From Pleodorina starrii (lineage: Eukaryota; Chlorophyta; Chlorophyceae; Chlamydomonadales; Volvocaceae): 64,000 nucleotides of DNA. The translations under genes and the position numbers were made by a program. The stretch lies in the NCBI GenBank assembly GCA_030267565.1, contig BRXU01000001.1:2356001-2420000 (forward strand), read 5' to 3'. The notes beneath the pieces were generated by a model that worked only from the letters and a program-made list of their open reading frames with translations, did no database searches and had not been told where the DNA came from. Shown piece after piece: positions 11,601 through 23,300 of the stretch (position 1 is its first letter; each line of letters opens with the position of its first letter).

Positions 11601-13196
11601 GCCGCCAGGGCCTTCTCCGCGCGCTTCTTCGCAGCAGACCGATCCTTCATCGACGCCGCCGCGGCAGCGGCGCCGACGACGCAGCACACGACGGGCGGCA
11701 TGCCCATCGCGCGCAGCACCGCGAGCGCCGCCTGGCCGGCGGCGTCGACGCCGCCGCTGGCGGCGGCGGCTGACGCCGCCGCCGCCGGCGGCTCGCCGCC
11801 GGGCAGCAGCAGCAGCAGTATCTCCGCGCAGCGGCCCAGGTCCGCAACCGCCAGCGGGTCGTTCCGCGCTGGCGGGGGCGGCAGCAGCGTCAGCCGCACG
11901 CGCGACCGCGCGGCGACGTGCACTGTGGTGGGCTGCAGCGGGCCCGAAGACATCAACAGGTCAAGCTCCATGTCGCCGTCGACGGCGGCGCCGCCGTCAG
12001 CGACGGCGCCGGCGGCGCCGCTGTTGCCGTGCTCGCAGGCGTGGCGAAGGCCGTGCCAGAAGCGCGGCACGTCCACGTCCTGCGGCGCGTATCGGCGGGC
12101 CGAGTGGCGGTGGCGAAAAGCCCAGGGTGTCGAAAACGTTCCGCTGAATCCGTCCTCGAAAAGGACCATTGCACCCTCGCACCCTCACAGCGGCTCCTCA
12201 TGACGTCCCTTACACTTTTCCACTGCGTCTGCCAGCCTGTCAGCCTGCCCAGTTGGTCATTCGTACTCTGCCTAGTTGGTCATTCGTACTCTGCTCAGTT
12301 GCTCATTCGTACTCTGCCTAGTTGGTCATTCGTACTCTGCCTAGTTGGTCATTCGTACTCTGCCTAGTTGGTCATTCGTACTCTGCTCAGTTGCTCATTC
12401 GTACTCTGCCTAGTTGGTCATTCGTACTCTGCCTAGTTGGTCATTCGTACTCTGGCCCTGACAGCCACCCCATCCGCAGGCCCCCCTTCCCCCACAGCCC
12501 GCTCCGCGCCGCCCCTCACCGCCGACAGCGGCAGCACCGCCACCACCACGGGAGCCGCCGCCCGGCGCTTCTTCTCCAACAGTTCCTGTCGCTTGGCATT
12601 CCTTCGGGGTGGGAGAGGGGACAGGGAGTGATATGTTCCTTTATTTAACGACGGGAGAGGGGAGGCCGGGCGAGGCGACCCGCCAGTGAGGCAACCGCAA
12701 GGCGAGGGGGCGCAGGTAGGCTGATCGCAGGCAAGTCGGGCGAAGGATCGCCCGGAAAAAGGCAACTGTGAAGGCGGGCGCCGGTTCCAGGACGAACGCA
12801 GCCGATCGGATGCCGCACGGGTGGGTGCGCGACAGCGAGTCGTGAGACACACACGAGGCGCCGATATGCTGCGGTTCGTTTTTGGCTGTCCGACACGCTG
12901 CCATTGGCCGACCAGCACTAAAGAGATTGACTGATTGGCACTGGCTGATTGACTGACGGACTAACTGACTGATCTGGGTCGCAGGCGATCTGGGTCGCAG
13001 CCCATCCACCCCCCCCCGCCAGGGCCCGGATGGACCCCCCTCCCCCTGACCTGTGTTGTTTGGCCGCCAGGTGGCGCTGCAGCTTGCCGTCGTGGGCGGA
13101 GGACCGCGGGTTGGCTCGGGGCGCCGCGCCCACCTCCTTGCCCTGACGGGCGCGATCCCGTGCGCTGAGGCCCGCGCGGCGGCCGGCCTTGTGGGC
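5264..13196 (-). CDS. TSR1: Pre-rRNA-processing protein TSR1 homologue (5' exon unresolved)
   Basis: TSR1 is a GTPase-like but GTPase-inactive BMS1 relative needed for late 40S subunit maturation. Minus-strand exons, 5' to 3': 13051-13196, 12520-12601, 11030 to about 12175, 10510-10618, 9761-10009, 9332-9539, 8749-8912, 8282-8445, 7066-7207, 6264-6467, 5715-5803, 5264-5434. All joins keep phase and total about 958 residues. Family blocks in order: N-terminal [62 protein letters not shown]; a long Asp/Glu tract; [79 protein letters not shown]-like [11 protein letters not shown]. The third exon carries Ala/Gly-rich insertions not typical of the family. The start is uncertain: a first exon beginning at an ATG near 13453 (MTCRPVG...) is possible, and the acceptor before 13196 would be AAG. 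The acceptor near 12175 is also uncertain. Confidence 0.88.
6515..6640. repeat. Intronic short repeats in TSR1 intron 6468-7065
   Basis: Two partial copies of the GATACCGCAGCGGAG family (6515-6590) are followed by a tandem duplication of a roughly 21-bp unit containing TTCCACGTATAGGCTTA (6588-6640). The unit's core, read in reverse, recurs as CTATACGTGGATA in PPC1 introns near 21905 and 22465. Confidence 0.7.
7221..7267 (+). repeat. Family-1 intronic element, near-full copy
   Basis: The sequence runs GTAGAAAAGGATACCGCAGC then GGAG...ACGGCGTTAGCGAACGG. It matches the consensus seen at 16661, 19553, 26637 and 30103. It lies in a TSR1 intron in the purine-rich orientation on the plus strand. 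Confidence 0.8.
8655..8750. repeat. Microsatellites at a TSR1 intron donor
   Basis: An (ACACAT)n run at about 8655-8685 is followed by (ACCC)n at about 8718-8748. On the coding strand the latter is (GTGG)n and begins exactly at the donor after exon 8749-8912. Confidence 0.8.
12251..12454 (+). repeat. 23-bp tandem repeat in TSR1 intron
   Basis: About nine head-to-tail copies of a 23-bp unit, AGTTGGTCATTCGTACTCTG plus CCT or CTC. The CTC variant recurs at regular places, suggesting duplication of multi-unit blocks. It lies in the intron between exons 12520-12601 and 11030-12175. Confidence 0.9.
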
Positions 13197-14323
13197 CTTG
13201 GGGGGGGGGTGTCCACGGAGGGAGGGGGGGGCGGGAAGTAAAGATGATGCCGGAGCGGTGGAAGGAGGCGACGTTAGCGAACGGAGGGGGCGGGGAGTGG
13301 GGCGGGTTTGAGGCCCCGGCGCGAGGACAGGGGACGTGTGGGAAGGAGAAAGAGAGGAGGGGAAGCTGGGTGGGTTGGGGGGGTTGGTTGGCGGGTGGGT
13401 GTGGGTGTGGGTGTTCGGGCCTTGCGGAACCTGCCGACAGGGCGGCAGGTCATGCTGCTAGGAGGTGTAAGAGCAAGGGGGGTCGGGCGGGACGGGCGCG
13501 TAGCTGGGCTGAGGACCGCGAAAGCTGCTGGCCCGACGCTGAAAGGGGCTGTCGGGGTTGTCGGGGCTGTCGGGGTTGTGTGTGACCACCCTTCGCAGCC
13601 TTTCGCTGCGCCGAGGCGCGGCGCCAGTATTTTGACAGCCTTATTAGGAGCTAAGGGTATGTTGTCGCGAACACCAGCTTCCGGTAACCGCCGCCGCCGG
13701 CGTCGCATGCAGCATTTGCGGCGAGGTATATAGCTTGTGTGCTGGAATTTAAATACTTGCCTTATTTTTCTGCCCACTCGGTCCACCCATACTGTCTAAT
13801 AAGACGTTCCTAAACGAAAAGTGGGGCTATCCTCGCGCTGCACAGCGCGTTATATTATATGGACAAACATGACCAATTAGACTAAAATGGGCTTTTTAAA
13901 AATTATGCGGCCGTTCAATAACTACTTTGCTGCACAGGGCATTTAGGAACGACTAGGGTTGGGGCGCGAAGCCGTACGCGATGCCGTTTTCCCGAACATT
14001 TAACAATCGGCATAAGAGATTGACCTGGAGAGTTGGTTGGATAGGCAGTCTCAATCAGGTATCCAATTACGCCTGGGAGGCGACTGACTCCGGGTTCGGC
14101 AAGTCACGTGGGTTCGGGGCGAGGGAACATCGCCAGCTCGCTGCTCACCCTAGGGCCCCAACCGCGAAGCACGCCGTCGATCGGCTAAAGCAATACGTAG
14201 AGCCATCAGCCGTTAGCCTTACCCAGGCCGGGATCCCCGAGGCGGTCGGGGTTCGGTCGGAGGACTTCACGCCGCCTGTGGATCAACAGTCGTGTGCAGC
14301 TTTCTGCCTCAAACACGGGAATA
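13197..14323. promoter_or_regulatory. Divergent interval TSR1 / PPC1
   Basis: TSR1 is transcribed leftward and PPC1 rightward from this interval. A family-1 intronic element at 13236-13284 suggests that 13197 to about 13440 is TSR1 intron sequence. A minus-strand TATA-like GCTATATACC lies at about 13725-13735 upstream of the candidate TSR1 ATG at 13453. Bases 13780-13950 are notably AT-rich compared with the flanks. The two promoters therefore share roughly 13.5-14.3 kb. Confidence 0.45.
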
Positions 14324-17300
14324 ATGAGCTTTCGCATTTCGACGGAGCTTCGGGCTGGGCCGGGACAGTTCCTTACGGGGCTGCGCGACGACGACTCATT
14401 GCTCCGGCAGGTGTTCTTCTCCATCCTGCGCCATCACCACCCAAACCTTGCCGCCAAGGTAAGAAATGGATGCGACTCATGCAAGGCTGGCGGCTCACGA
14501 TGCGCGGTTCTCGTCCTTACGGCGTGCGTGCGTGCAGGGCTGTGCCGGGCGATTGTGGGCGTGAAGGCCCTACCCCTAGCCATGTGCTTCTTTCAGCGCG
14601 CGTATAAAATAATTCCAGAGCGCAAGGCAGCCATGCACGGAAAATCTAGTCATTGCCTCTGTCGCGGGTTTTCCATGTGCGCACGTTTTCATCGGGACAC
14701 CAAGGCCTTGCGCTTATCCGACTCGCTTGGCAACCACCTGGGTCAATCATATTTTTGACGTGCATGCAAAATTCATTATCTTTACGTCACAGAGGGCGTC
14801 TGTTTCGGCCGTAGGGTTGTCGTGCCGTCGCCCAAACCCTTATCCTTATCCTCTTGCACCGCCTCCCCTGCCTGCCCAGTCGCGCAGCCAGCCCGCTAGG
14901 CACACAGCCGGCCTGCAGTCTCCAATCCCGCAAATCCAGGATCTCAATCAATACTTGAATGGCCGCCCGCGCCGTTTGCCGCCTACGTGCGATTGCTAAA
15001 CCCCCCTCCCGCTCCCTGTCCCTCACAACTCCGCAGGTTGATGTGATCTACGCGCTCAGCCAGGCTTGGTGCACCAGCCAGGTATGTAGTTGCGGGGAAG
15101 GGAGGTGCTGGTGCCCAGCTGTGGTGGGCCGCAGTGCCGCACGCGTGCTGCTGGCGCGAAGCGCACGGGCGGGAGGCGGCATGTGGGGCCAGAGGAGATG
15201 GTTTTAGGCATGGGGCGCGGGGTGCTGTGGGCCGTCACACACGGCCGGCAGGAGGCTACTGCGCTCGTGGTGCGATGCGCGGTAACATATACACACACAC
15301 ACGGTTTCATGCGGCTTTGCCCCTTCCGACCACCGACCCGCACACGCCTGCATGTTGCTCTCACACTCCGGTGTGGTCCAGCTAGCTAGCTTCAGGCGCT
15401 ACCCTAGCTCACCCCGCACGGTGTACCGCCCACGCGCCCAGCCCGGTCACCTTGCCGCCTGGCATACCACTTGTCGTACACACGTACGGCACGCCACCGC
15501 TCCCTTTTCCCGTACACGCCACAGTCGGACTCGGACTTCGAGCTGCTGGTCAAGTACGTCTCGGACCTGAAACCCGAGGAGCGCATCCTGGTGGGTGTGA
15601 TAGGGGGTGGAAGGAGGGTTTTGGGGACGAGGGGCGGAGGAGAGGAGAGGAGGGAAATGCGGTTTTGGTACTGGTTGCAGCAACCAGTCGTGGGAAAGGA
15701 GACGGGGAGGGGGCTGGCTATCGGCGGGAGGAGAGGGAGGGCGACTGGGAGGGGCCGGAGACGGGAGACGAGGGCGGGAGGGAGGGGCATGGGAGGGGTC
15801 GGGGCGGCTGGCGTGGCTGGCGATGGGCCGGCGGCGTACGCTTCTTTGCGCAATTCCCTGGGCAGGCGGCGGCAGCGCCGATGCATGGCCAGCGGCGCCG
15901 ACGGCAGAGCGACGACAACGGCAGCCACGCCAGGTGGCGGCAGCGTGACGGCAACGGCATCAGATCAGTGGCGGCTGGAATAGGGCACAGGCGCGCCTCC
16001 AGCTCTGTCGGTTGCCGTGCCGGGGTATTGAGGACGCTGCGGAGGCGAGCGGTAGCGCCTGGAGGGCGGTGGGCGGCGGTGGGCCGCCGCGGCGCGGCGA
16101 AGGGCGGCCGGTGGCGGCAGTCGCGGAAGCAGCCGTTGCAGCGACGGGATTCAGCAACGACGACTGCGGCAGTGCCAGGCGGCTGCAGGGGCCTCTTGAG
16201 CTGGGGTCGCGGCGGCAGCAGCTGAGCAGCAGTAGGGGCCTGCTGGCTGCTGCTGCTCGGCTAACGCTATCAAGCAGCCACTGCCGCAGTGGTGCGGCTT
16301 GCGAAGGCTGCTGCACGGGGGGCTGCTGCCACCTGAGTCCTGGTTGCTGCAGCTGCTGCCGCAGCGCTGGTGTCAGTGTGGCAAGGTGACAGCGGCGTCG
16401 GTTGGTCATGGCGGTGGCAGTGGCTGCAGCGATGCAGCGGCTCCGCGGCATCGCATTGCCGCGGCAGCCGGGCGAGAGGCGGGTGGAAGGCGGGCGGGCG
16501 GGCAGGCGGCCCCTGCACCTGCGCTGCCCAGTCCCCGGCCTCTGCACACCCCTCCCACCTGCTTGCCTCTTTGCCTCTTTGGAATGCCATACACTAGAAC
16601 TGTGCACCCCTCCCGCCCCGCCCCACCCCGCCCCGCCCCGCCGCCTGCTGGGTTCTGGGTCCGTTCGCTAACGCCGTCTCCGTCTCAGCTGCGGTATCTT
16701 GCTTTTTACCCCGCCCCACCCCGCGCCGCGCCGCCTCCAGGTTGCCAGCTCCTTCAGCCACATGCTCAACCTGCACAACCTGACGGAGGAGGTCAACAGC
16801 TCGCAGATCGGAAGGGCTGTGCGGCTGGGGGAGGTGCGGACGGGCGGGGGAGGGGAGGGGGGCATTGGCGGGCGTGTGTGGATGCGGGTGGATGCGGGTA
16901 TGCGGGGGGGGTGGGGGACGTGCGTGCATGTGCGTGCGTGTGAGGGGAGCGACATCGGCTTCCGGCTCCGGGAGAGAGAGAGAGAGAGATTGTTACAGTT
17001 GTACGGTATGGCCCCATTCCTCTGGGCACCATCCGCACCACAGAACCTTCCAGACGATCCTCATTGGACAACTGGGATAGCTCTGCCTTCTAGGGCGGAC
17101 CTCATCCATTCACCCAATCTACCACCGAGACAGAGGGTTCAGCGATCGCCACCACTCAAACGTGTGAATCCTGGCCAATCAACTCGGCCACCAACTCCAC
17201 TCATAGCAGCTAGCCATAATCTCACACCCAGCGGTAGCCGGGGGTCTCCACAGGGATCGAACCTGTGACCTCGAATGTCCTAAGACCATGAGTTGTCACT

Positions 17301-20300
17301 AGACCAGACCTCTCCGGGCCCGGCCCTTGCCGTACAGCCTGGCCGAACCTCGTCTTTGTACCACCCTTTCTTACATGTTGCAGCCGCATTTTCCTGTCGT
17401 TATAACGAGTCCACATACACACGCACACACGCACATACACACGCACACGCGGCCCCCCACCCTCTTCCCTCCACAGATGGACTCGCCCACCCGCGACACC
17501 AACCACTCGCTGCTCAAGTTGACCGCGGTCAACGGCCTGACGCCGCAGCAGGTGTACGACAGCCTGTGCAACCAGACGGTGGAGCTGGTGCTGACGGCGC
17601 ACCCGACGCAGGTACGCGGTATTACGGCACGGCACGGAGGACGTCTGCCGTACATCGCGTTGCGTCGTACACTGCGTCCGCCGCACAAGTCTACCGCTAG
17701 CACGGTCTTACCTCCACACGGGCTACGGCGCCGGTACGTGCGTTCTTTGGAGGGCTCTTGTCCCAAAGGCACCCTGGGGGAGGGGGCGTGGCGCCGCGTG
17801 CTGCCCGCCGCCCGTTGGCCTGACTGTCACAATCACCATCACCGCCACCGTCAGCAGCGTCACCAACCGCCGCCGCCACCGTGGGTCTCACCGCTGCCGT
17901 GCCCTTCTGCCTAACCCGCGCTCTGAAACCCCCAACCCCCTCATTCGAACCAACCGCCCGAGGAAAGGCCCTCCGAGCCAGCCTGCTGAAAAAGTATGCC
18001 ATTGTACGGCGGGAGCTAGACACGCTGCACTCGAAGCGGATGAGCGAGTACGAGAAGATCGGTGAGCGCAGACTAGGGCCGGGAGACCGACCCATGGGTC
18101 AGGTGCCGTGAACCGGGGGGTCGGGGGCTGTGTGACCCGTGGGTCTCCAGCTCCTCCTGCGTTCTTTTTTATACAGAAACCGGACCGACCTCCTCCTGAT
18201 GCTCCGCCTCATTCCCACCCTCCGCCTCATTGCCACCCTCCGCCCCATTGCCACCCTCCGCCCTCCGCCTGCCGCTGCTGCTGTTGCTGCTCTCAGAGAC
18301 GCTGGAGGCTATCCGGGCGGCTGTTCAGGCGGCCTGGCGCACCGACGAGATCCGCCGCTCCAAGCCCACACCGCAGGTAAGGTGCCGCGGATGGGACGCG
18401 GCCATGGGCGTCGGTGTAAGAATGGGAGGGGGGGCAGGGAGTGATGTGCTCCATTATATTACATGAGTCACTGTACAAGTATAAGGGGGGGCAGGCACGT
18501 CATGTTATGTGGGAGGGAAAGCTGGCTCCAGGGGGGGATTTGAGGGAGCACACACACCCCTCGCACACCCCTCCCGCCCTCCCTCCCGCCCTCCCTCCCT
18601 CTCTCCCCCCCCCTCCAGGACGAGATGCGCAGCGGTCTGAGCTACTTCTCCACCGTCATCTTCGATGTGGTGCCCGTCTTCCACCGCCGAGTGGACACGG
18701 CCCTGGAGAAGATGGGGCTGCCCAGGCTGCCGCTGGATAAGGCCCTGTTCAAGTGAGGGCGGGGGAGAGGGAGAGGGAGGGAGGAGGGAGGGAGGAGGGA
18801 GGGGGGCAATACCGGTAGGGCTCTTTCCTTGCAGGGTCATGCCACGCCATCACAGCACCACAGCACAGCAGAGCACGCCGCGGCCCTCCCCCCCGCAAAC
18901 CCCCTTCCCCACCAAACCATCCCGCCAGGTTTGGCAGCTGGATGGGCGGCGACCGCGACGGCAACCCCAACGTGACGGCTGAGACCACCCGGGACGTGGT
19001 GGTGCTGGCTAGGCTGGAGGCGGTCAACACATACTTCAGACAGGTGCGTGTGTGTACGTATTGTGTGTATGTGTGTGTGCTGCGTGTATGTATGTGTGTG
19101 TGTGTTTGTTGTGTTGCGCATGTGCGTGTTCATGTGTATGCAACCCCACCCAACCTAATCCAAACCAAACCAAACCAAACCAACCCCTCCCCGCCGCTCT
19201 TCCCCCCGGTTCCCCCCCCTTTTTGCCCCGACTGGTGCCACGTCCACGTCACCGCCGACGTCACCTCCACCGCCACCGCCGACGTGACGTCAACGTCACC
19301 GTCACCGCCGACGTGACGTCACCTCCACCTCCACCTCCACCTCCACCTCCACCTCCACCTCCACCTCCACCTCCACCTCCACCTCCACCTCCACCTCCAC
19401 CTCCACCTCTACCTCTACCTCCACCTCCACCTCCACCTCCACCTCCACCTCCAGGTTGAGAGTCTGATGTTCGATCTGAGTATGTGGCGCTGCAGCCCCG
19501 AGATGAAGGTACGGGGGAGGGGGGAGGGGGGGAGGGGGGGAGGGGGGGGGAGGGTAAAAAGAAGATACCGCAGCGGAGATGGAGACGGCGTTAGCGAGGG
19601 GGGGAAAGAGGGGCGGGGGGGGGTGACGAGAGGGGCCCGTGGGCCCCGCTTCACCAGGGGGGGGGCAGATGGGCAGAAAGGGGGGCCGCGGGCAGGTCAG
19701 ATGGCCAAGGAGGTTGCGGCACGTGCAGGCCACGTGCCTGGAACGTGGGTCGGCAGCCGGGAGGCCGAAAGGGCTGATGGGGTCGCGGGGGAAGGGAGGG
19801 CGTGTGAGACGCAGGGCTACGGTCGAGGGGAGGTCGGTCTTGCGCCACGCTCTCCACAAAGCACCTTTCTCCTGTGCCACCACAGCACGGCATGGCACAG
19901 CGCAGCGCAGCATCCCCAGCTCACGGGGCCTTGATCTTGGCTGTTTGACTGGCGTGAAAAGGCGGGGTGCCAGGACACGACTGGTGCGAGTGTGGCGCGT
20001 GGGGTTTTCGGTCTTGCCCGCTCGTGGCTGTGGTGTGGTCAACCGCCAACCGCCGATACGTCAATGATATCGAGATGTGTGCGTCTGTGTGTGTTGTGTG
20101 TGTGATGGATGTTGTGCGTCTGTGTGTTTGTTTGATGGATGTCATGCGTTGTGTACTATGTGTGTATTTATACATCGTGGTGGTCCTCAGGAGCTTGCGG
20201 AGCGCATCGCGGCTGCTGAGAGCCGGGAGGCGGCCCGTGTTGCGGAGGAGCGCAAGAAGCGCAACTACGCCGACTTCTGGGCGCCCATCCCCGCCACGGA

Positions 20301-23300
20301 GCCATTCCGGGTGGTGCTCTCGCATATGCGGGACCGACTCTACAACACGCGCCAGGTGGGTTACGGAGCGTGTGGGCATGTGGGTGCGTGGGTGGGTGTG
20401 TGGGTGGGAGCTGAAGCTGGAGTGCCGGTACAGGACATGCCGCCGCGCCACCACCGCGGGCCCTCCTTCCTGCCGCTCGGCTTGGTCCCGTCCTTCGTCC
20501 TTCCTTTACCCGCCCCCCCCGCGCCACTCCGCGTTCACGGGCTGACGGCCTTTCCGAGGATACGCCCCCCTCCGCTGCCGCTGCTGCTGCCGCTGCTGCC
20601 GCTGCCGAGAATGTGAAACAATGCGTACCAAGTACCTCCCGCCCCGCCCCGACCCCCACCCCGCCCCGAAACCTTCGGATCTGGGTTGCCTACGTGCGAC
20701 GTCCCTCCGCCGCGGCATCTTTCCTAACTAACCCCCGAAGCATTGCCCCGCATGTCCTCGCCTCTCCTCGCCTCTCCTCGCCTCTCCTCTCCTCGCCGCT
20801 CCTCGCCTCTCCGCTAATCCGCTCCTCGCCTCTCCGCGTATCCGCTCCTCGCCTCTCCTCGCCTCTCCTTGCCTCTCCTCGCCTCTCCTCGCCTCTCCTC
20901 GCCTCTCCTCGCCTCTCCTCGCCTCTCCTCGCCTCTCCTCGCCTCTCCTCGCCTCTCCTCGCCTCTCCTCGCCTCTCCTCGCCTCTCCTCGCCTCTCCTC
21001 GCCTCTCCTCGCCTCTCCTCGCCTCTCCTCGCCTCTCCTCGCCTCTCCTCGCCTCTCCTCGCCTCTCCTCGCCTCTCCTCGCTCTCCTCTCCGCTAATCC
21101 TCTCCGCTCCTCCTCCTCCTCCCCCGCTCAGGTTCTCCACCAGTGCCTGGTCCACCCCAACATGTCGGTGCGGGGAGCTCTGGAGGAGGCGGGGGCGTAC
21201 CTGGACATTGAGGACATGGCCCGGCCCCTCAAGCTCATGTACGACAGCCTCATGTCCACCGGGGACGCATCCGTAGCCAACTCGCGACTGCTGGACCTGT
21301 TGCGCCAGGTGGGGGGGGGGAAAGGGGGGGACTTGGGGGGTTGAGGGAGGTTGGGGGGTTGGGGGGTGGGCTGGGTGTGTGTGGAGGACTGGAGTAGGAC
21401 GGTCCAAACAGGCAAGGCTGGGTGGATGGTAGGTTGTGAGGGTGAACTGGTGAATTTCGCATGGCACCCTTACCAACCCCTCCCGCTGCTGCTCCCCTCT
21501 GCCCCCCCCCCGCCCGCAGTGACTCATTTTTATGTAAAGGAGCTTATCAATTTCTGAACCCCCCCCCCGCCCATACACACACATTCCCCCCCAGCTCCGC
21601 ACCTTCGGTCTGAGCATGATGGGTCTGGACATCCGTCAGGAGAGCTCCCGCCACACCGAGGTCATGGACGCCATCACCACCTACCTGGGACTGGGGTCGT
21701 ACGCCTCGTGGGACGAGCAGACCCGCCTCAAGTTCCTGCTGGACGAGCTGCAGGTGGGTGCGGTGGTCTGTACGGATGTACAGGTGTGCGCTCCGGGCTC
21801 ACGTGCGCCCTCCTCACACGTCTTCCTCCCTTCCCTTCTGACTGTACTGCTTCTCCCGTCTACCCCCTCCCCCTGACCCCCCGTGGACCCTGCCTATACC
21901 GCTATACGTGGATACCCTTCCCCCCCCCCCAAAAAAAAAAGCGCACCCCGGGTGGCTCTGTGTGGTTCCCCCCTCCCTTCCCCGCCTCGTCCTTGCAAAT
22001 TCGCTCTTTGAACCAAACTCCCCTGGCCCCCCCCTCTCCCCGCAGGGCAAGCGGCCTCTGATGCCCCCCGGCATGGACATGAGCCCGGACGTGAAGGAGG
22101 TGGTGGCCACGTTCCGGATGCTGTCGGGACTGCCCTCGGACAGGTGGGGGGGGGGGCGACCCGGGGGAGGGGCGGGGTGATATGGGGGTGCGGGGCGGGG
22201 TTGGATTCGTTTTGTGCGCCTTCGGTAATCCCCGCCTCCCCGACTGCCCCTCCCTGAATCCCCTGCCTGGCTCAGTCGCTCAGTCGCTCGCGCTCTCGGC
22301 GCTTCCAAAGGGATGCCGGAATCAGTCCCCCCTTCCCCTCCCCCAACCTCGCCCCCTCACTGGCGCTTCGCCTGCCCCCTGCCTCCTGCGCCGCCCCTTC
22401 CCCCCTCCCCCTGGTCGACCTTCACTCTTCAACCCCCCCTCACCGTTCACGGGCTCCGGCCTATACGTGGATAACCCCCCTCTCCCCCCTTGTCCCGCAT
22501 GCAGCCTGGGTGCGTACATCATCTCCATGGCCAAGACCGCCTCGGATGTGCTGGCGGTGGTGCTGCTGCAGCGGGAGTCGGGTGAGAGGGCAACGAGAGA
22601 CAGAGAGAGCACCGAGAGAGAGAGCACACCCGCCCCTCCCCTCCCCACGTCACGTCACGTCTTGCTCATCCCTCCGCTCCCGCTTCGCCCCCTCCTACAC
22701 ACTCCTTTCCCCTGGGTTCTCGGTCGCCCGCCGCTGCGGCAACCACCACCACAACAACAACAACAACAACAGTCAACAACAATCAACAACACGCCCCCTC
22801 TCCCCCTCTCCCTCCCTCCCTCCCCCTCTCCCCCTCTCCCTCCCTCCCTCCCTCCCTCCCCGCCGCCTGCCGCCTGCCCCCGCCTCCCCTCTTGCCCTGT
22901 TTCGTTCTTGCATTACACTCTTTCAAACTTCCCCCCCCCCCTTGCGCCCCCCTGCCCCCCTGCTCCCCTGCAGGCGTGCGCCCCGCCCTGCGTGTGGTTC
23001 CCCTGTTCGAGACCCTGGAGGACCTCAACAACGCCCCTGGCACCATGACCACCCTGCTGTCCAACGATTGGTACCGGGCGCACATCAACGGAATGCACGA
23101 GTGCATGATCGGTGGGGGAGGGAGCGCGGAGGAACGGGGGTGGGGGGAGGGAGGGTGTAAGGGGGCGCGCATGGGAGAGAAGCTGGGTGGGTACTGGGTA
23201 GTGTGTGGTGGGCGCTATCCCTCCCACCTGCCCGACCCATCCGGCCGTCCCGGCTCGACCCGATCCGTTGTGGGGTCTTGTTCTGTGTCGCTTTCAATCC

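Noticed and set aside
17250..17316. Functional tRNA gene on the minus strand
   Set aside because: A and B boxes are present, but the anticodon arm and acceptor stem do not fold properly and a non-tRNA body plus (TC)n tail follows, so it is called a SINE head.
20613..21632. Ser/Pro/Leu and Arg/Glu/Gly repeat proteins
   Set aside because: They are translations of the TCCTCGCCTC minisatellite in PPC1 intron 11.
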